Assembly: GCA_015227615.1 (NCBI GenBank)
Contig: JAALGZ010000015.1
Span: 397,001-461,000 of the forward strand
Origin: Labyrinthula sp. Ha
Lineage: Eukaryota > Sar > Bigyra > Labyrinthulida > Labyrinthulaceae
Length of the DNA: 64,000 bases
Direction of reading: 5' to 3'
The translations under genes were made by a program, and so were the position numbers. The notes beneath the pieces are model-generated. The model worked only from the letters and a program-made list of their open reading frames with translations, searched no databases and was not told where the DNA came from. The first letter of the stretch is position 1. Every line of letters begins with the position of its first letter. This document shows, piece after piece, positions 43,645 through 55,440 of the stretch.

Positions 43645-45595
43645 AACTAATGCTTCGAATACTTTTGGGTCTCTTTGTCTAATACCATAAGGGTTTATGA
43701 GTATGTATAAGGTTCTCTTAAACAATATCACCTATAATACTTTGGAGGATATGCTCTTACGTAGCCGAGACACATATCGTCGAGTTTACCTAATCTGTGC
43801 AGCAGAATAAATCTTTTCATTAGAAACTGTTAGCTTTCTTAAGGTATTCGAAATATAGAAATCCTCATCAATCAACGTGAGCCCTTTTGCCAGCAGTAAA
43901 TGAGTTTATAAGAACAGTCTAAGCCAGATTTCTGAAGAATTTCAGTTAATGTTGGATAATCTAATGATACCTTGGGGAGACGAATCAAACTCTTTGCAAG
44001 ACTCGGTACTGTGGTGCTAATCATATGTCTTTCTTACCAATTCTTTAGATCTCCGTCTTTGAACCTTCATGGGGAATGAGTGAGTGAGTGATGCTCGCCC
44101 CTACAGGTGATTCTTGGAAAGATTAAGGTGCCCGTTCTTGGAGATTGAGACCCATTTTCCAAAAAAATTTTATTCTCACTGCTAATTTCACCTCAAATGC
44201 TTATTTCGTGCATTACTACTGAGCTTGGTACGACTGAATTGAGGAAGTCATGGCTGAAAGTTGATAGGGCTTATATACGGGAAAACAGCGGTCAACCATG
44301 AACAAGAGCGTGGACACAAATTTCTTTCTTAAGCGCATGGTCCAAAGAGTTTTCCCATTCTAAAGGTTTTGGACCCTCTCTCATTCAAAAATAACGAATT
44401 CTGTATCAATTAGAACTCTACTTGCAAATGGAAAACGTTTATATACACAGAAGTATTGATAGAATATTTTTAACCAACACATTTGCGATATTCCACGCAA
44501 ATGAAGCTTTTCCCTAGGGTCGATAAAACTCGGTAACTTAAGAATCTTGGAAAACATGTTACAAAAACTCTATGTTTTTCTTTACTATTTTGAGCTATTA
44601 TGGCAGTTTCATAAATGATAGGTTATTCCCATTACATTATGGGTACCTCCATTATGTGTAAATTATCGTACCTGTAGGTAATATAAACAAGTATATTTTA
44701 TTACTTAATGCCTTCCATTCACTCAACATACTTTATGACTGCTTCATAGGCTTAAACCAACTTTCAATCTAACATTATTAATATACAACAAATCTTTTAA
44801 AACAAGATCCATCCCCAAATGTATTACAAATTATATAGAGGTAGAATTTGCTGTTTTAATGGGCAATAATAACTTGCATGACGAAGCAAAGTCTAATAAA
44901 ATAGCTTTCAACATCAATAGGTATTCTGATAGCTATTCTCTGTCAACTGTTACCGACAGGACATATGTGAAACTAGAACCGGAATATATTGCAGTTTTGT
45001 CAGAATTGTCCCTAAACCTTGCTTAAGCTGCTGTGGCTTAATGTTGGCTTATATAAGTGCATGAAAATAAGATATGTTTTTTTTTGGGGGGGGGCTACTC
45101 GGAGGTTAGAAACCCTTCGGTTTTACAAGGAGAAGATATGGTAAGGCCCAACTATCATGTTCTAGTTTTCTCGTCATGTAATCTCAGATAAAGACTGAAG
45201 CCAAAAATCTGTAGTTCAAGTTTAGTACTTAAGTTTAAGATCTTTTGTCTCTCACTAAGTAATCTGCAAACAACAAGTAATGCGAATAATTAACGGCTAA
45301 ACTGTGTAGAGCGTACATCACTAGTTCCCCTGATTTTCCTCTCATGCACATCCTGTGCGCATTTGACAAAATATCAGCAACACGAAACGTATACAGTTAA
45401 AGCATGTTAGATTTAAGCTGTCTTAAATAAATATTTTCCTTTTAATATTTAATCTTATTGATTGTTTGCCGAGCTTAGCTTTGAATGTTATTCTTCTTGC
45501 ATGACTGGCCCAGAACATTGGTGATAAACAAGAACTTCCCAAAATATCATACAATCTGCAACTTTGTCGTATCTCTGTAAACGACAGAAAACATC
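43645..45595. other. spacer between Roco and phosphoserine phosphatase genes
   Basis: AT-rich spacer of about 2 kb with no recognised gene. A GAGTGAGTGAGTGATG microrepeat lies near 44079, and a homopolymer junction of T's followed by G's lies at about 45078-45095. The final 100 bp should hold the promoter of the next gene. Confidence 0.4.
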
Positions 45596-46329
45596 ATGAA
45601 GCGTTTTGCACATAGTCTCGCAAGCCAGTTTAATTCCATTGCAGAGGTCAAGTCTTTGTGGAAAAGAACTGCAGCTGTATGCTTTGATGTAGACTCTACA
45701 GTAATATCTGCTGAAGGTATAGATGAACTCGCAGATATCTGTGGAAAAGGTCCTGAGGTTGCTGAATGGACAAAGAAAGCAATGTCCGGAGATAAAACTT
45801 TTCAAGAGTGTAAAACTTCCTTTTCTTTCAAGTTTTAGCCTTGCAAGCGCGATTAGAACTTATTAAACCGACGCTTTTGCAAGTTGATGAAGTAAACTCT
45901 TCTGGCAGATTGCAATTCACTCCTGGGATTGAAGAGTTAGTACAAACGCTGCAAGATAAAAATAAAGAAGTTTTTCTTGTATCGGGTGGGTTTAGACAGA
46001 TGATCTACCCTCATGCAAAAGAAATAAATATTCCAGAGAAAAATATATTTGCCAATAATCTCTTGTTTAATTCTGATGGGACATTTAAGGGGTTTGATGA
46101 TCAGGAACCAACAAGCAGATCAGGTGGAAAAGCGAAAGTTGTGAGTATGTTGAAGGAAAAATATAATGGAGGTATAGTTTGTATGATTGGAGATGGTTTT
46201 ACTGACTTAGAAGCGCGGCCACCTGCTGATCTATTTATTGGCTATGGAGGAGTAGTTGTAAGAGAAAACGTTAAGGAGAATGCAGATTGGTTTGTTAATG
46301 ACTTTCAAGACTTAATTAAAGAACTATAG
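45596..46329 (+). CDS. serB/PSPH: phosphoserine phosphatase
   Basis: Two exons (45596-45809 and 45839-46329) joined by a 29-nt intron encode 234 residues, close to the usual eukaryotic enzyme length. It is an HAD-superfamily hydrolase performing the last step of serine biosynthesis from phosphoserine. HAD motif I is FDVDSTVI with the nucleophile and acid Asp, followed by the substrate-cap residues SAEGIDELADICG. Motif II is FLVSGGFRQMI. The motif III lysine is in SRSGGKAKVV, and motif IV is MIGDGFTDLEA. Splicing turns codon t|cc into Ser and restores the conserved segment KTFQESLQARLELIKP, which would otherwise stop after FKF. The short N-terminus shows no clear transit peptide. Confidence 0.93.
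45810..45838 (+). other. 29-nt spliceosomal intron in the phosphoserine phosphatase gene
   Basis: It begins GTAAAAC and ends GTTTTAG, with a T-rich body, and contains the stop that would otherwise end the frame. Removal restores the family-conserved region across the junction (phase 1). Confidence 0.9.
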
Positions 46330-49300
46330 AGAAATAGTAGGTTAGGAAAAGCTTAAGTTAGGTTTGGACTCTTACAGTATTTTTCAAACTCACTTAAGCC
46401 TTTGTCTTGAAACTGGTTGAGTTTCTGTTTCCTAGTAAAAAGCGGAAAAGGGTTAATGACGTGGCGCAAGCATTATGCTAGTGAAAAACTCGTACATTGT
46501 AAAATGGGATTTTCACTCGTTATGATACCACTAAAGAAATAAGTTGACAAAAAGGCTTTGTCAGTCTATTTTTAGCTGATGAAGACTATATAACTTTTCT
46601 AAACTATATTCTTTGTGCGACAAGTAGATAATTAGGTTGATTAACGTGACTTAGTTTACAGTGTTGATGTAGCCAAGTTCTAGATTTGGTTATAATGCCC
46701 TAGATTGACCAGACAGATTATCTTAGTTTGTAAAAAAGAGTTTCAAGTCAGTTAACTGTATTAGTGTACTGGATTAGCTTGGTTGCCTTTTCTGTTTAAC
46801 TAACTCTAAGGTTCCCGTTTGAATGCTTGCTTATTACAATGGCGCTACTTTTCTATGAACATTTATTTAGGTTTGAAGTGCATTGATGTTTTCCGTATAG
46901 GGAGCTCTGATTTTGCCATTTTCTCATTAAAAATAGATTTGACGAATTCTTGTTACTATTTAATATGTATCTAATACTTGAGTAATTGTATAAAATATTT
47001 TCAGGGCCTTTAACTACTTAAACACTTACTTGCACGATATCTAGTGAGCATTAAAAAATATTGGGGCGCTCAAAATGCTTCTATTAAGGGCCTAACCCAT
47101 CATGACGCCCTGCTTCCATTAATACATAGTCTGTTGTTGTGGTTTTAACTAAGTAAATATAGCTTTTGAATCTTTTTCTGTTCTAGGGACCCTGAATACT
47201 GCTAGGGCATTAGATATTTTCCTGAAAAATGATTTCTGACTCTTGATAAATAAAATATACATTTCAAAGAAAGGTCTCTAGCTACTATAAACATATGCTA
47301 AATTAACAGAAGAGGCATCAAGGAGCTGACAGGATATTTTCACAGAGCTTAGTGCGTCTTTTACAGAAGGCTTGACAGGTGGCGATAGGTCACCTCTATT
47401 TTCTATTCCGTCTTAATAACATGCTCACAGCTGCTGAGCTATATGGTGCGGCTTCTGTTTATAACCTATTGAATAATCTGTGTACACTAGAAGCTAATGC
47501 GTCGAATTTTAAATGAATATGATGAAGACATGGTTTGGTCAAAGTAGAGTTGTGAAGAATTGTTAAGAGGTGTGGTAAGATCATCTACCTAGTTCTTATT
47601 GAGACAAATGTATGGAAAGAACATGTTCATTGTTTCCCTTAGAATTTCTGTAGATGGCTTCCTGGTGATACCATTTCAGTGGCTTAGTCGTCCACTAGGT
47701 CCTGTTTCTTGTGTAACTTGCAGGTCATTTGTTCAGTTTTTATCATGGCTCCTGTTCTGTATTAGGTCCAGTTTGCGTTTGTGCAAATTACAGTTTCAAG
47801 TTTTGTGTTCATGCATTTAAAAATAGTCGGGTATGCGTTAAAATTCTTATGTTCCTGACTCTCTTGTTCTATCCGTAGATAATTTCCCTACCCTTAAGTA
47901 TCAATCTTTGTGTGAATAAAAGTGCATGTGCTAAGCTGTAGCACGGGATAATTACTGTAATGAAGAACTATATTGCAAGCAGATTTGCGGGAAAGATGGG
48001 GGGCTTAATTAGAAAGCCATAATAACCTCCTGCAATACTTCCAAAATATAGTTTTTGATAAATTGGAACATATTAAAGCAAGACATCGGGTATTGTTCCA
48101 AGGCTTCATTCCATCGAACAATAAGATCCCAAAGAAAATATCCTTTGTACATATCTAACTTTCAAAGTACGCTACTGGCAATGTTCCCAAAACTTTTCAT
48201 ATATATAAAGTAAAATTTACTTTCTAGATAGTAGGAAATTTTGAAACACCCTTAAGAAAGTTATATAATCGGTACAAATAAGAAGATTTTCACAATGTTC
48301 AAAAAAACTTAACCAATGAGCTCAAAAAGTGTTTCATACTCACAAGAACCACTTTGTATTTTCAAAGGAAGTTCTATTAATGACGAAAGTTATCCCAATA
48401 ATCTCTTGCAAAATTAAGAAATTTCTTTTGGCATAATCAATTAGTATTCTAATACTTTACTGGCCCGTAAATATCTTATTATTGCTCTGTTAACAGGCGC
48501 AGATGCCTCGCAAATTAAAAAAGGATATGCGACAGCTACTTGTTGATAAGAAACTTTTATGCTAGAATACTCAAGTATAACATATACGATAGGGATAATA
48601 GCAGAATAGTACCATACAACAACTGGCAAATCACAATGCCATCTACTGCACATGTATTTACACTGCCAAAAAGCCAACATGTTACTTGCATTTTATTTGA
48701 GAAAAACTCGCACAAATCATAGATATTCGGTATTAATAGAGAAGTTATAGAAAGGAATCTAGTAGTTAAGTCACCCAAAATTATTATGGGTAATGCTGTA
48801 AGGATTAACTGCGCTATCCAAGAGAACCTTTCAGTTTTACATTTTAAATCAAAGACTTTTCAAGGCAAAATATCAATCATGCTTATAATTTCGTTAACGA
48901 GCTTAAAAGCGTTATGATAAAAGTATTCGTGAATGAAATATAACCTCAAGAGTTTTAAACAAATTAAACCTCGTCTAGAATTCAGGTTATTACCCTGAAG
49001 CATAGTAGTTAGCCGATTAATGTGAGTGTATTTAGACAAGTGCACCAGTTTTGAATCTTTATCGTAAAACTAGTTAGCTCCACGTGTTCCCTTAAACGAC
49101 TGTTTTGTGATTTTAAATTATTATTACTTAATTGTTAGTTTTTCATTATGACCTAATATGGCATAATGATGACAAATTCTATTTACCTATCAAATTACCC
49201 TAATCGATGATATTAATAACGTCATCCAAACGAGCTCTTAATACTACGCTATAGCGGGCTACAATTCCATTCTTCCAGGTCCTAATCGTACACAAGTTAT

Positions 49301-51632
49301 AAGTTTCTAGAGCTTCCCAATTTAGTTAATCATTTCACAATTAAGCACAAAGGCTATTATCTATTGGTACATCAGAAAGGATTCACTATACACGATTAAC
49401 CATAGTCTTCATCAGCTTGGTAGAAGTTGACAAAATTAATAAATGATTACCAAGGTTATAAAACGGCTGAATTTGACCCAACATTCCTGATGACTGAGTT
49501 ATTAATTAGTTAGCCTCAAAAATTTGTCTGAAAAACTAAAGCTAAACTCTGTCGCCGTATTTCCAAATGTTAAAGTTATACGTCGGTGCTTTGGAAGCAT
49601 GCAATTTGTATCGAGACATAACACATATTTGCCATATAGAGTTGCCATGTGCTTAAGTTAACACTTGATACCCAGGGACGCTCGGTCCGAATTGTTGCAT
49701 TATTTAGAATTTTGATGACTAACTATCTAGCCCGCGGAAATGAACCAAGTTACTCTATAGCGAGAGTCAAGTTTGCCAGCTGGTAAGTTTACATCTTCCT
49801 ACTGATAAATACAAGACAATAATTCATAATCCTGAGCTTTGGCTAACCAATATCGTGGTCTCAAATGAAAGCGTAAAGAGTGCCTATTTTGCCAATTAAA
49901 CTTTACCCTTTGTCAGTCACATGTTTTTCTTTCTTTCTGTAGAGTCAATATAACAACTCAGTTCCCTCTCTAAGAGTTCAATGGGATATTCCTTTAGGAA
50001 ACCTTAAATAGCGTTTCTCTTCATGAGGCTTCATGAATGTCATTAGCATCCCTATGTTTGACTCAAGAGTTCTGTGGGAACACATTTGACTTTTTTTGGC
50101 TTAAGTTAGCTATATAACTGGTGCAAACATGTACCTCTCGCTCGCTCTAAAACCTTTGGCTCAATGAGCAGTCAACTCTATTGATGAAACCCAAATGAAA
50201 CTCAACAATGAGAATGACCGAAACAAAAGCGGAAACCTTGATCATAGTAGTTTAAAGTATATTACTAAACAATCCTTACTGCCCCTTGATATAATTGAAT
50301 AGCTCCATACTTATCAAGGAACTGACTTCAACAAAAACATACTAACATAAAAAATGGGCTGGGAAGGTAGGAATTGAGGTAAGATCTACACAAGGCTTTT
50401 TGAAGTGAACAACTACAGCACAAAGATGATAATGCATCTTCCAATTATAGCTGACTTCGCGCGATAAATCTCCATTTTCATCCTTTTCTACGTGTATGCT
50501 AACTAGAGTACCCCCTCAACCTCTCACATGGGCTCAACTTAGCTATAAGAACTCTTCTTGACGACTGCGTTGGAATAAGAAATTTAGCGGCAATTTTTAG
50601 CAAGAATTGAGAATTTCTAAGAGTCTGTTCTCGACGACCGCGTTAGAATAAGAAATTTAGCAGCAATTTAAAGCAGGAACTGAGAATTTCTAAGAATCTC
50701 TTTGAGAAACGGGCCATTTGACGCATGTAGGTACTCTCCTAGTTTCTAAGGGGGAATGTTATGCCAATTCTGTAATACTACCAAATCATAATGACAATAC
50801 AGACCGAGCATTAGCTTTGAGAACTTGCTTGAGCTTTTGGCTATATAGCTTCTATACAAAAGTGTTGACGGCACATCGAGAGAAATACCGAATGGAACGC
50901 TTGACTTTGTAAGCAGGAGCATTAAGTTTTCTTGAAAAATCCTTAATTTTTTTCAAAATCTTTGAGAAAACTTTGAATTTTGCCAAAATGTCTAGAGTTT
51001 CTCTGCAACAATCACTTGAAAATTCTAAATGTATTGTTGAAAAATATACCAAGACGACCCCCTCCCAAAGAATGTTAGCTAAAATGTAAGGTTAATACGC
51101 TTCTTCATATGGTTCATAGAATAAGGGAATAAGTTTCCAGCTCACTTTTCACATGCAAGAGTTGCAGACACAGTTAGCTGCTTGACTAGAAAGCAAAGGG
51201 AAAACTCAATCAAAAGTGAATAACATGAGAAACTTTTCTTTTGTGTAGAGTTTTAACCTGCCTTTCAAAGGTTTTCAGATCGTTAATGAGTTTTCAGCAT
51301 TTGAAATGCCTTTTCTATGGCATAATATTGACTTCGATTCCGAGCTTTTTCTTTATATAGAATGCCAAAAACAAAAACTTCTTCCTAAGAAAAGTAATTA
51401 TCGAACAAAGGCTGTGAAAGAAGTCAATGGTAAACTTGTCAACGGCCTAAGGGTCTTGGTGAGTGGTCTTGAGATTTGGTTTGTGCAGGAAAGGTGGAGC
51501 TGGGAAAGGACAGGTAACTGAGTAAATTGTGTCTTAAAAGCGCTCTACTATATCAAAACCTATGTGACAATAGGTGAGAACAGTTCTCTGGAAACATGTT
51601 TTATTGTAGCTGTCTTAGACGAAGAAAATACT
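46330..51632. other. gene-poor spacer
   Basis: More than 5 kb without a supported gene. Open frames at 47599-47820, 48441-48680 (minus) and 51306-51521 show no recognisable domain. A 73-bp tandem direct repeat lies at 50552-50697. No tRNA or other RNA gene is recognised. Confidence 0.45.
50552..50697. repeat. imperfect 73-bp tandem duplication
   Basis: ACGACTGCGTTGGAATAAGA at 50561 recurs as ACGACCGCGTTAGAATAAGA at 50634. The two units stay alignable for the whole 73 bp with about ten differences, ending in GAGAATTTCTAAGA. The region is noncoding. Confidence 0.85.
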
Positions 51633-51962
51633 CTACATTCGCTGACCATTGTACATCAAATATGGGTTATCAAAGCATTGTACTTGATCTCTCAAACCTA
51701 TTTCTATATCAGCATGGGAAATATTCGTTGAAATCTCACCCAGTTTGTTGCAAACAATGAGGTCATTCGTAAACGAGGCAGCACGAGTTGGGTTCGATAA
51801 CGACAAAACGGTAGTTAACGGTAAATGAATGGCATTAAAACCTTTATTATTAATAAATGATATGCCTAGCATTTTAATCTTTTCTACAGATATTTTCTTC
51901 AAGTCTGAGAAACTCGTGTTCGTGTTTTCTGGAACAAGGATTGTCTCAAAATATCCTTTAAC
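51633..51962 (-). CDS. possible small hypothetical gene or exon
   Basis: A 109-codon open frame on the minus strand, with no ATG at its start, has balanced protein-like composition (FNAIHLPLTTVLSLSNPTRA, LRDQVQCFDNPYLMYNGQ). Just before its stop there is a GT that pairs with an AG 27 nt on, and removing this would continue the frame for about 28 more codons. The intron size class fits the proven introns of this window, but short GT..AG pairs are common by chance. I do not recognise the family. It could be a relic or an internal exon. Confidence 0.25.
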   Translation of the reverse strand, partial: VKGYFETILVPENTNTSFSDLKKISVEKIKMLGISFINNKGFNAIHLPLTTVLSLSNPTRAASFTNDLIVCNKLGEISTNISHADIEIGLRDQVQCFDNPYLMYNGQRM

Positions 51963-52942
51963 CTATATAAATTTATAGAAATATCGGGTTAGAATAGAAT
52001 GAAGTGCACATAAGATATACCGTTCGAAAGCTCTTTCTTTAATCTGTTAGCGCGGGAGCTGTCTACTTAATTATTAAAAAGTGTTTTTCACAGTTTCTAC
52101 TTCTTTTCCAACTAGAATAAACACTAATTACCCATCTTGCCGAAAATTCAATGTGCAACATATCCTAAATACAAAAGAACAAAGATGTCTTAATTTGAAA
52201 CTTAAATATAGATTTATTTCTTCATTCAATTGATTTCAAATTCCAGCCTTCACCTCAGAAGGAAATCAAAGTGGTCGTATAAATCAACACAAAATAGGTT
52301 CATCTTGCGGTAGAGGACCAGGTTTGAAGTTGGTGCAGCCAATGTTAGTTCTCTTCCTCTTAAAGCCACTCTTTAAATTCTATTCGTTTTCAATTTTCTC
52401 GTTCAACATAAGTGGTATTTTTTAGTTTTTTCTTAACCATATTCAGTTTTTATTTCAACCAGGAAACAAGTAAACTATTGTAAATTTCCTAAAACGCTAG
52501 AATATAAAGTTAAACAAAAGTTTGTAATAGTATATCTGTTCTTACAGTTCATTCAAATTGCTAAACGTTAAGTACCATTAAAAAAACTAACGGTAAAAGA
52601 AGTATATACCGTTAAAATTTTTTCGTTATCGATACCAAACAACAAATACTTTTTGTTTTCTTGTCACCGCTCTGAATACTAGGCAGCTTAAGTCGAAGTA
52701 CATAATTTCTACCACAGTATACTAAGAAGTTCTCTACTTGTGATTAAATAAGATTTTAAAGAACCCAATACTGTATTACTATATTCAATATTTACCGTAG
52801 TTTTTGATATACGCCGGTTTGATGCTAATTAGTCCTGTGCATTTTCGTATGAAAATTTGAAGGGAATAGAACCGAACCGTTAAGTACAGCAAGCTGAACG
52901 TATTAGCCGTTTAAGTGCATTTAGTGAAAAGAAAGCAACAAA
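51963..52942. other. spacer and presumed promoter of the 453-aa gene
   Basis: AT-rich with several ACGGTAAA and CCGTTAA-like hexamers (around 52590-52620 and 52870-52890). No gene is seen. Confidence 0.35.
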
Positions 52943-54304
52943 ATGAATGAAGCTATAGAAGAATTGCTTGTTGCATATAACCACATAAGAACAACCTTGG
53001 AAACTGTACATATATCAGACTCCCTCCAAGATCAGATAGATGCCCTAACTTTGCCTTTCTTTGCAGATCCAACCTCCGTTGCTACACTTACAGACACTTT
53101 GAACGAAATAGGAGACTTTAGCGATAACTTGCTCACGCCACTACTTGAACAATACGTTGGCAGTCGGACAGCGCAGAAAGTTCAGTTTGCTATAGATGAT
53201 CTGTTAACTGCATTGGAGAAGTATAGAGATCACCAGATAAAAAATTTGAGAAAACAGAACGCAAACGGTGTGTCCCAATATTCCTTGGAGAAGTTAAACG
53301 AAAAACCCCATGAGTACAAGTCGCTGCTGAAGTCTTGCCCTGCATCAAACAGCTCTGTACTCATCCCAGCGCCTTTTGAGCTGGACATTGCCCTGGGAGA
53401 TTTGAACACATCTTTACCAACCTTGGCTGAAGTAAACAACGCAAGAAATCAATCCCGTTATACCAGGAACGTTGACCTAGCTATACTAATAAATCGACAA
53501 AAGGGTGGTGATTTAACAAATTCCTTTAGTGAAAGCATTATCCCGAAGATCTCCCTTTCTCCTGGGCAGTGCTTAGTGGAGTTGGAATCTTTTCATATTG
53601 CCCGGAATATTACTCAGAAGCACAAAGACGTTGGACCTCAGGTGTTCTTCCGAGGTTTGGTAAAAGCTATAGGGTGGAAAAAAGGTGATTCAGTGCATCT
53701 AATGCACATATCCCGTGAAGATACTGTATTAGGGGTTTCCCTCTTGGGAGAAATATACTCCACCAGCGATAAGCACTCCGAATACTTTCTCGGGGAATAC
53801 TTAGTTTGCGACTTGAACAATCTTGCAAGAGTGCCAAGGGGCTATCCGAATCTCTACGCTAATGATCTAGTGCAGGTTTGTTACATCCTAGCTACCTTAC
53901 CAAAGAAGAATCTTCGGCAAACCTTCAGCTTTATTGGAAGTCCAACGACGAATCAAGTAAATGTTCAGGTGAACAACACGATCATGAAGGAAATTGTAGA
54001 GGGACTTACCCAAAATGTTAATGTTACAGTTAATGGCCAGTTAAATGACGATAACTACCTTGATTTAGGTATCTACTACAAAGAAGTTTTAATCTTCATG
54101 GGCAAGAAGTTAAATGCTTTGAAACGGGATACGAAGAGAAAAATCATCGAAGAAATAAAAAGCTATTATTCTGCAAGGCCTTTTAAAAGTTTTGAGGAGG
54201 GGGATATTTTTGCTGGAGATGTTGTGAAGCTTACAAGGGGATCTATAAAGGAACTGAAAGAGAGAGTCCGAGCATCGGCAGCCGCTTTAATTGCAAGCTC
54301 TTAA
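52943..54304 (+). CDS. uncharacterised 453-aa protein
   Basis: An intronless gene starts at the ATG after GCAACAAA and ends TAA, followed immediately by TGA. The first 130 residues are predicted mainly helical and acidic (MNEAIEELLVAYNHIRTTLE). The middle (200-330) is mixed, with SLSPGQCLVELESFHIARNI and VFFRGLVKAIGWKKGDSVHL suggesting a beta-rich fold. A segment near 335-370 is rich in Asn, Val and Thr (TTNQVNVQVNNT, QNVNVTVNGQLND). The C-terminus is helical and basic. There is no signal peptide, membrane segment or cysteine motif. I do not recognise the family. Length, codon use and clean boundaries support a real gene. It converges with the TGS1-like gene, 179 bp apart. Confidence 0.75.
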   Translation: MNEAIEELLVAYNHIRTTLETVHISDSLQDQIDALTLPFFADPTSVATLTDTLNEIGDFSDNLLTPLLEQYVGSRTAQKVQFAIDDLLTALEKYRDHQIKNLRKQNANGVSQYSLEKLNEKPHEYKSLLKSCPASNSSVLIPAPFELDIALGDLNTSLPTLAEVNNARNQSRYTRNVDLAILINRQKGGDLTNSFSESIIPKISLSPGQCLVELESFHIARNITQKHKDVGPQVFFRGLVKAIGWKKGDSVHLMHISREDTVLGVSLLGEIYSTSDKHSEYFLGEYLVCDLNNLARVPRGYPNLYANDLVQVCYILATLPKKNLRQTFSFIGSPTTNQVNVQVNNTIMKEIVEGLTQNVNVTVNGQLNDDNYLDLGIYYKEVLIFMGKKLNALKRDTKRKIIEEIKSYYSARPFKSFEEGDIFAGDVVKLTRGSIKELKERVRASAAALIASS

Positions 54305-54483
54305 TGACATTATTTCGGTCCAGTGAAGTTTGAAATTAGAGGGTGAGTTTATTTTAAGTAGTTATTGCTCAAATTAGAGCCATAAAATTTTGTTTCTGTG
54401 TCTGTAGTTAGTGAATGGCAACTCTCCATGATTCTTTCAAGTAATAAACTAGTTCCTAAGTTAGAAAACAAAATTATTCATAT

Positions 54484-55440
54484 TCATTTGCTCTTCACAA
54501 AACTCATTAAATAACTTACTTCTTTTTCCGAAAGTTTTCTTCGACTCTTAAGCAACAATAAGTCTATCCTCTTACTTATGCAGTAGCAATCAATTAAACT
54601 ACAACATCCATTTGTCTCCTTAACCAGTCGATCTATATCAACTTTATCATTGTTTGGAATCTTAATTGCAAAGTATTTCGTGTAAATAGACAGATCTTTG
54701 CAGACTTGCCCTATAGTCTTGCTTCCCAGATAAAGATTAACTTTTTCTCTTGCTCTGTACAATTCGCCTCCCCAAGGAGGGTCCAGGAAAATGACATCGA
54801 ACTCTGCAACTTGCTTTTCATCAACAAGTTGGGGAATTATATCCAAACATGATCCTTGGAGACATTTATATCCATTTGTTTTCTTACCACCGGAATCCGC
54901 ATCCACACTGAGATTTATCAATGACTTGAGTGTATCGGACGTCTCAGTTTTAAAACTAGAGGCAAAAACTTCTAAGTTGTGTTTTAGAAGATCAAAGCGA
55001 TTCTCATCCAACTCAATGAAGACCAGATTCTTATTTTCAAAAGTCTTAATGAAAGAAAAGGAGTTTCCGCCTATACATGCTGTTGCATCACACACTACTG
55101 AACAACTATCCACGTCATCTAGCTGCATTATAATATTTGTCATTTTATCAGCAGATTTCATATCAGTTACAGAGAAAAACGAGATGTCATCTAACTTGAA
55201 ATTTCCACGAATCACAGGATCGAGATTCGGCCACAAGACAGTCCACTTGTATTGTTTTTCCTTTGGTGCCGTGTGAACTGTGTACGAAGCTGTTGATGAA
55301 TACTCTACACCACCATATCCTATTGATCCATCATTGGTAAGCAGTTCTCTATCTGTTTTTATATTCTTGCTCTTGAAGGATTTGTAGATCTCATCGTTGA
55401 AAAAGCAATCGTTATCCTCTTCTTGTTCTGCATCTGTCAT
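54484..55440 (-). CDS. TGS1-like RNA cap guanine-N2 methyltransferase
   Basis: 318 residues from ATG 55440 to TGA. The family methylates N2 of the m7G cap of snRNAs and snoRNAs. The SAM-binding motif I reads VVCDATACIGGNSFSFIKTF (TGS1 has xDxFxGxGGNxxxFA). Motif II is LVFIELDENRFDLLKHNLEVF, and motif IV is FDVIFLDPPWGGELYRARE, where TGS1 proteins usually have SPPWGG; the stacking Trp and GG are kept. A 55-residue acidic, low-complexity N-terminus precedes it. DPPWGG with an ATACIGGN motif also resembles the stand-alone enzymes of large DNA viruses; by sequence alone I cannot decide between a host TGS1 and a viral acquisition. It is convergent with the 453-aa gene. Confidence 0.8.
   Translation of the reverse strand: MTDAEQEEDNDCFFNDEIYKSFKSKNIKTDRELLTNDGSIGYGGVEYSSTASYTVHTAPKEKQYKWTVLWPNLDPVIRGNFKLDDISFFSVTDMKSADKMTNIIMQLDDVDSCSVVCDATACIGGNSFSFIKTFENKNLVFIELDENRFDLLKHNLEVFASSFKTETSDTLKSLINLSVDADSGGKKTNGYKCLQGSCLDIIPQLVDEKQVAEFDVIFLDPPWGGELYRAREKVNLYLGSKTIGQVCKDLSIYTKYFAIKIPNNDKVDIDRLVKETNGCCSLIDCYCISKRIDLLLLKSRRKLSEKEVSYLMSFVKSK

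Noticed and set aside
45070-45100. T-run/G-run homopolymer junction
   Set aside because: Isolated; no telomere-like repeat or other structure around it, and run lengths may be assembly-sensitive.
51306-51521. Plus-strand frame with a nearby GKGGAGKG-like P-loop in another frame and a 30-nt GT..AG pair
   Set aside because: No splice combination I tried puts the P-loop in frame with the upstream codons, and the opposite strand offers an equally open reading.
52015-52070. TTCGAA-containing segment resembling a tRNA T-arm
   Set aside because: The flanking bases do not form a five-pair T stem and no A-box lies at the right distance.
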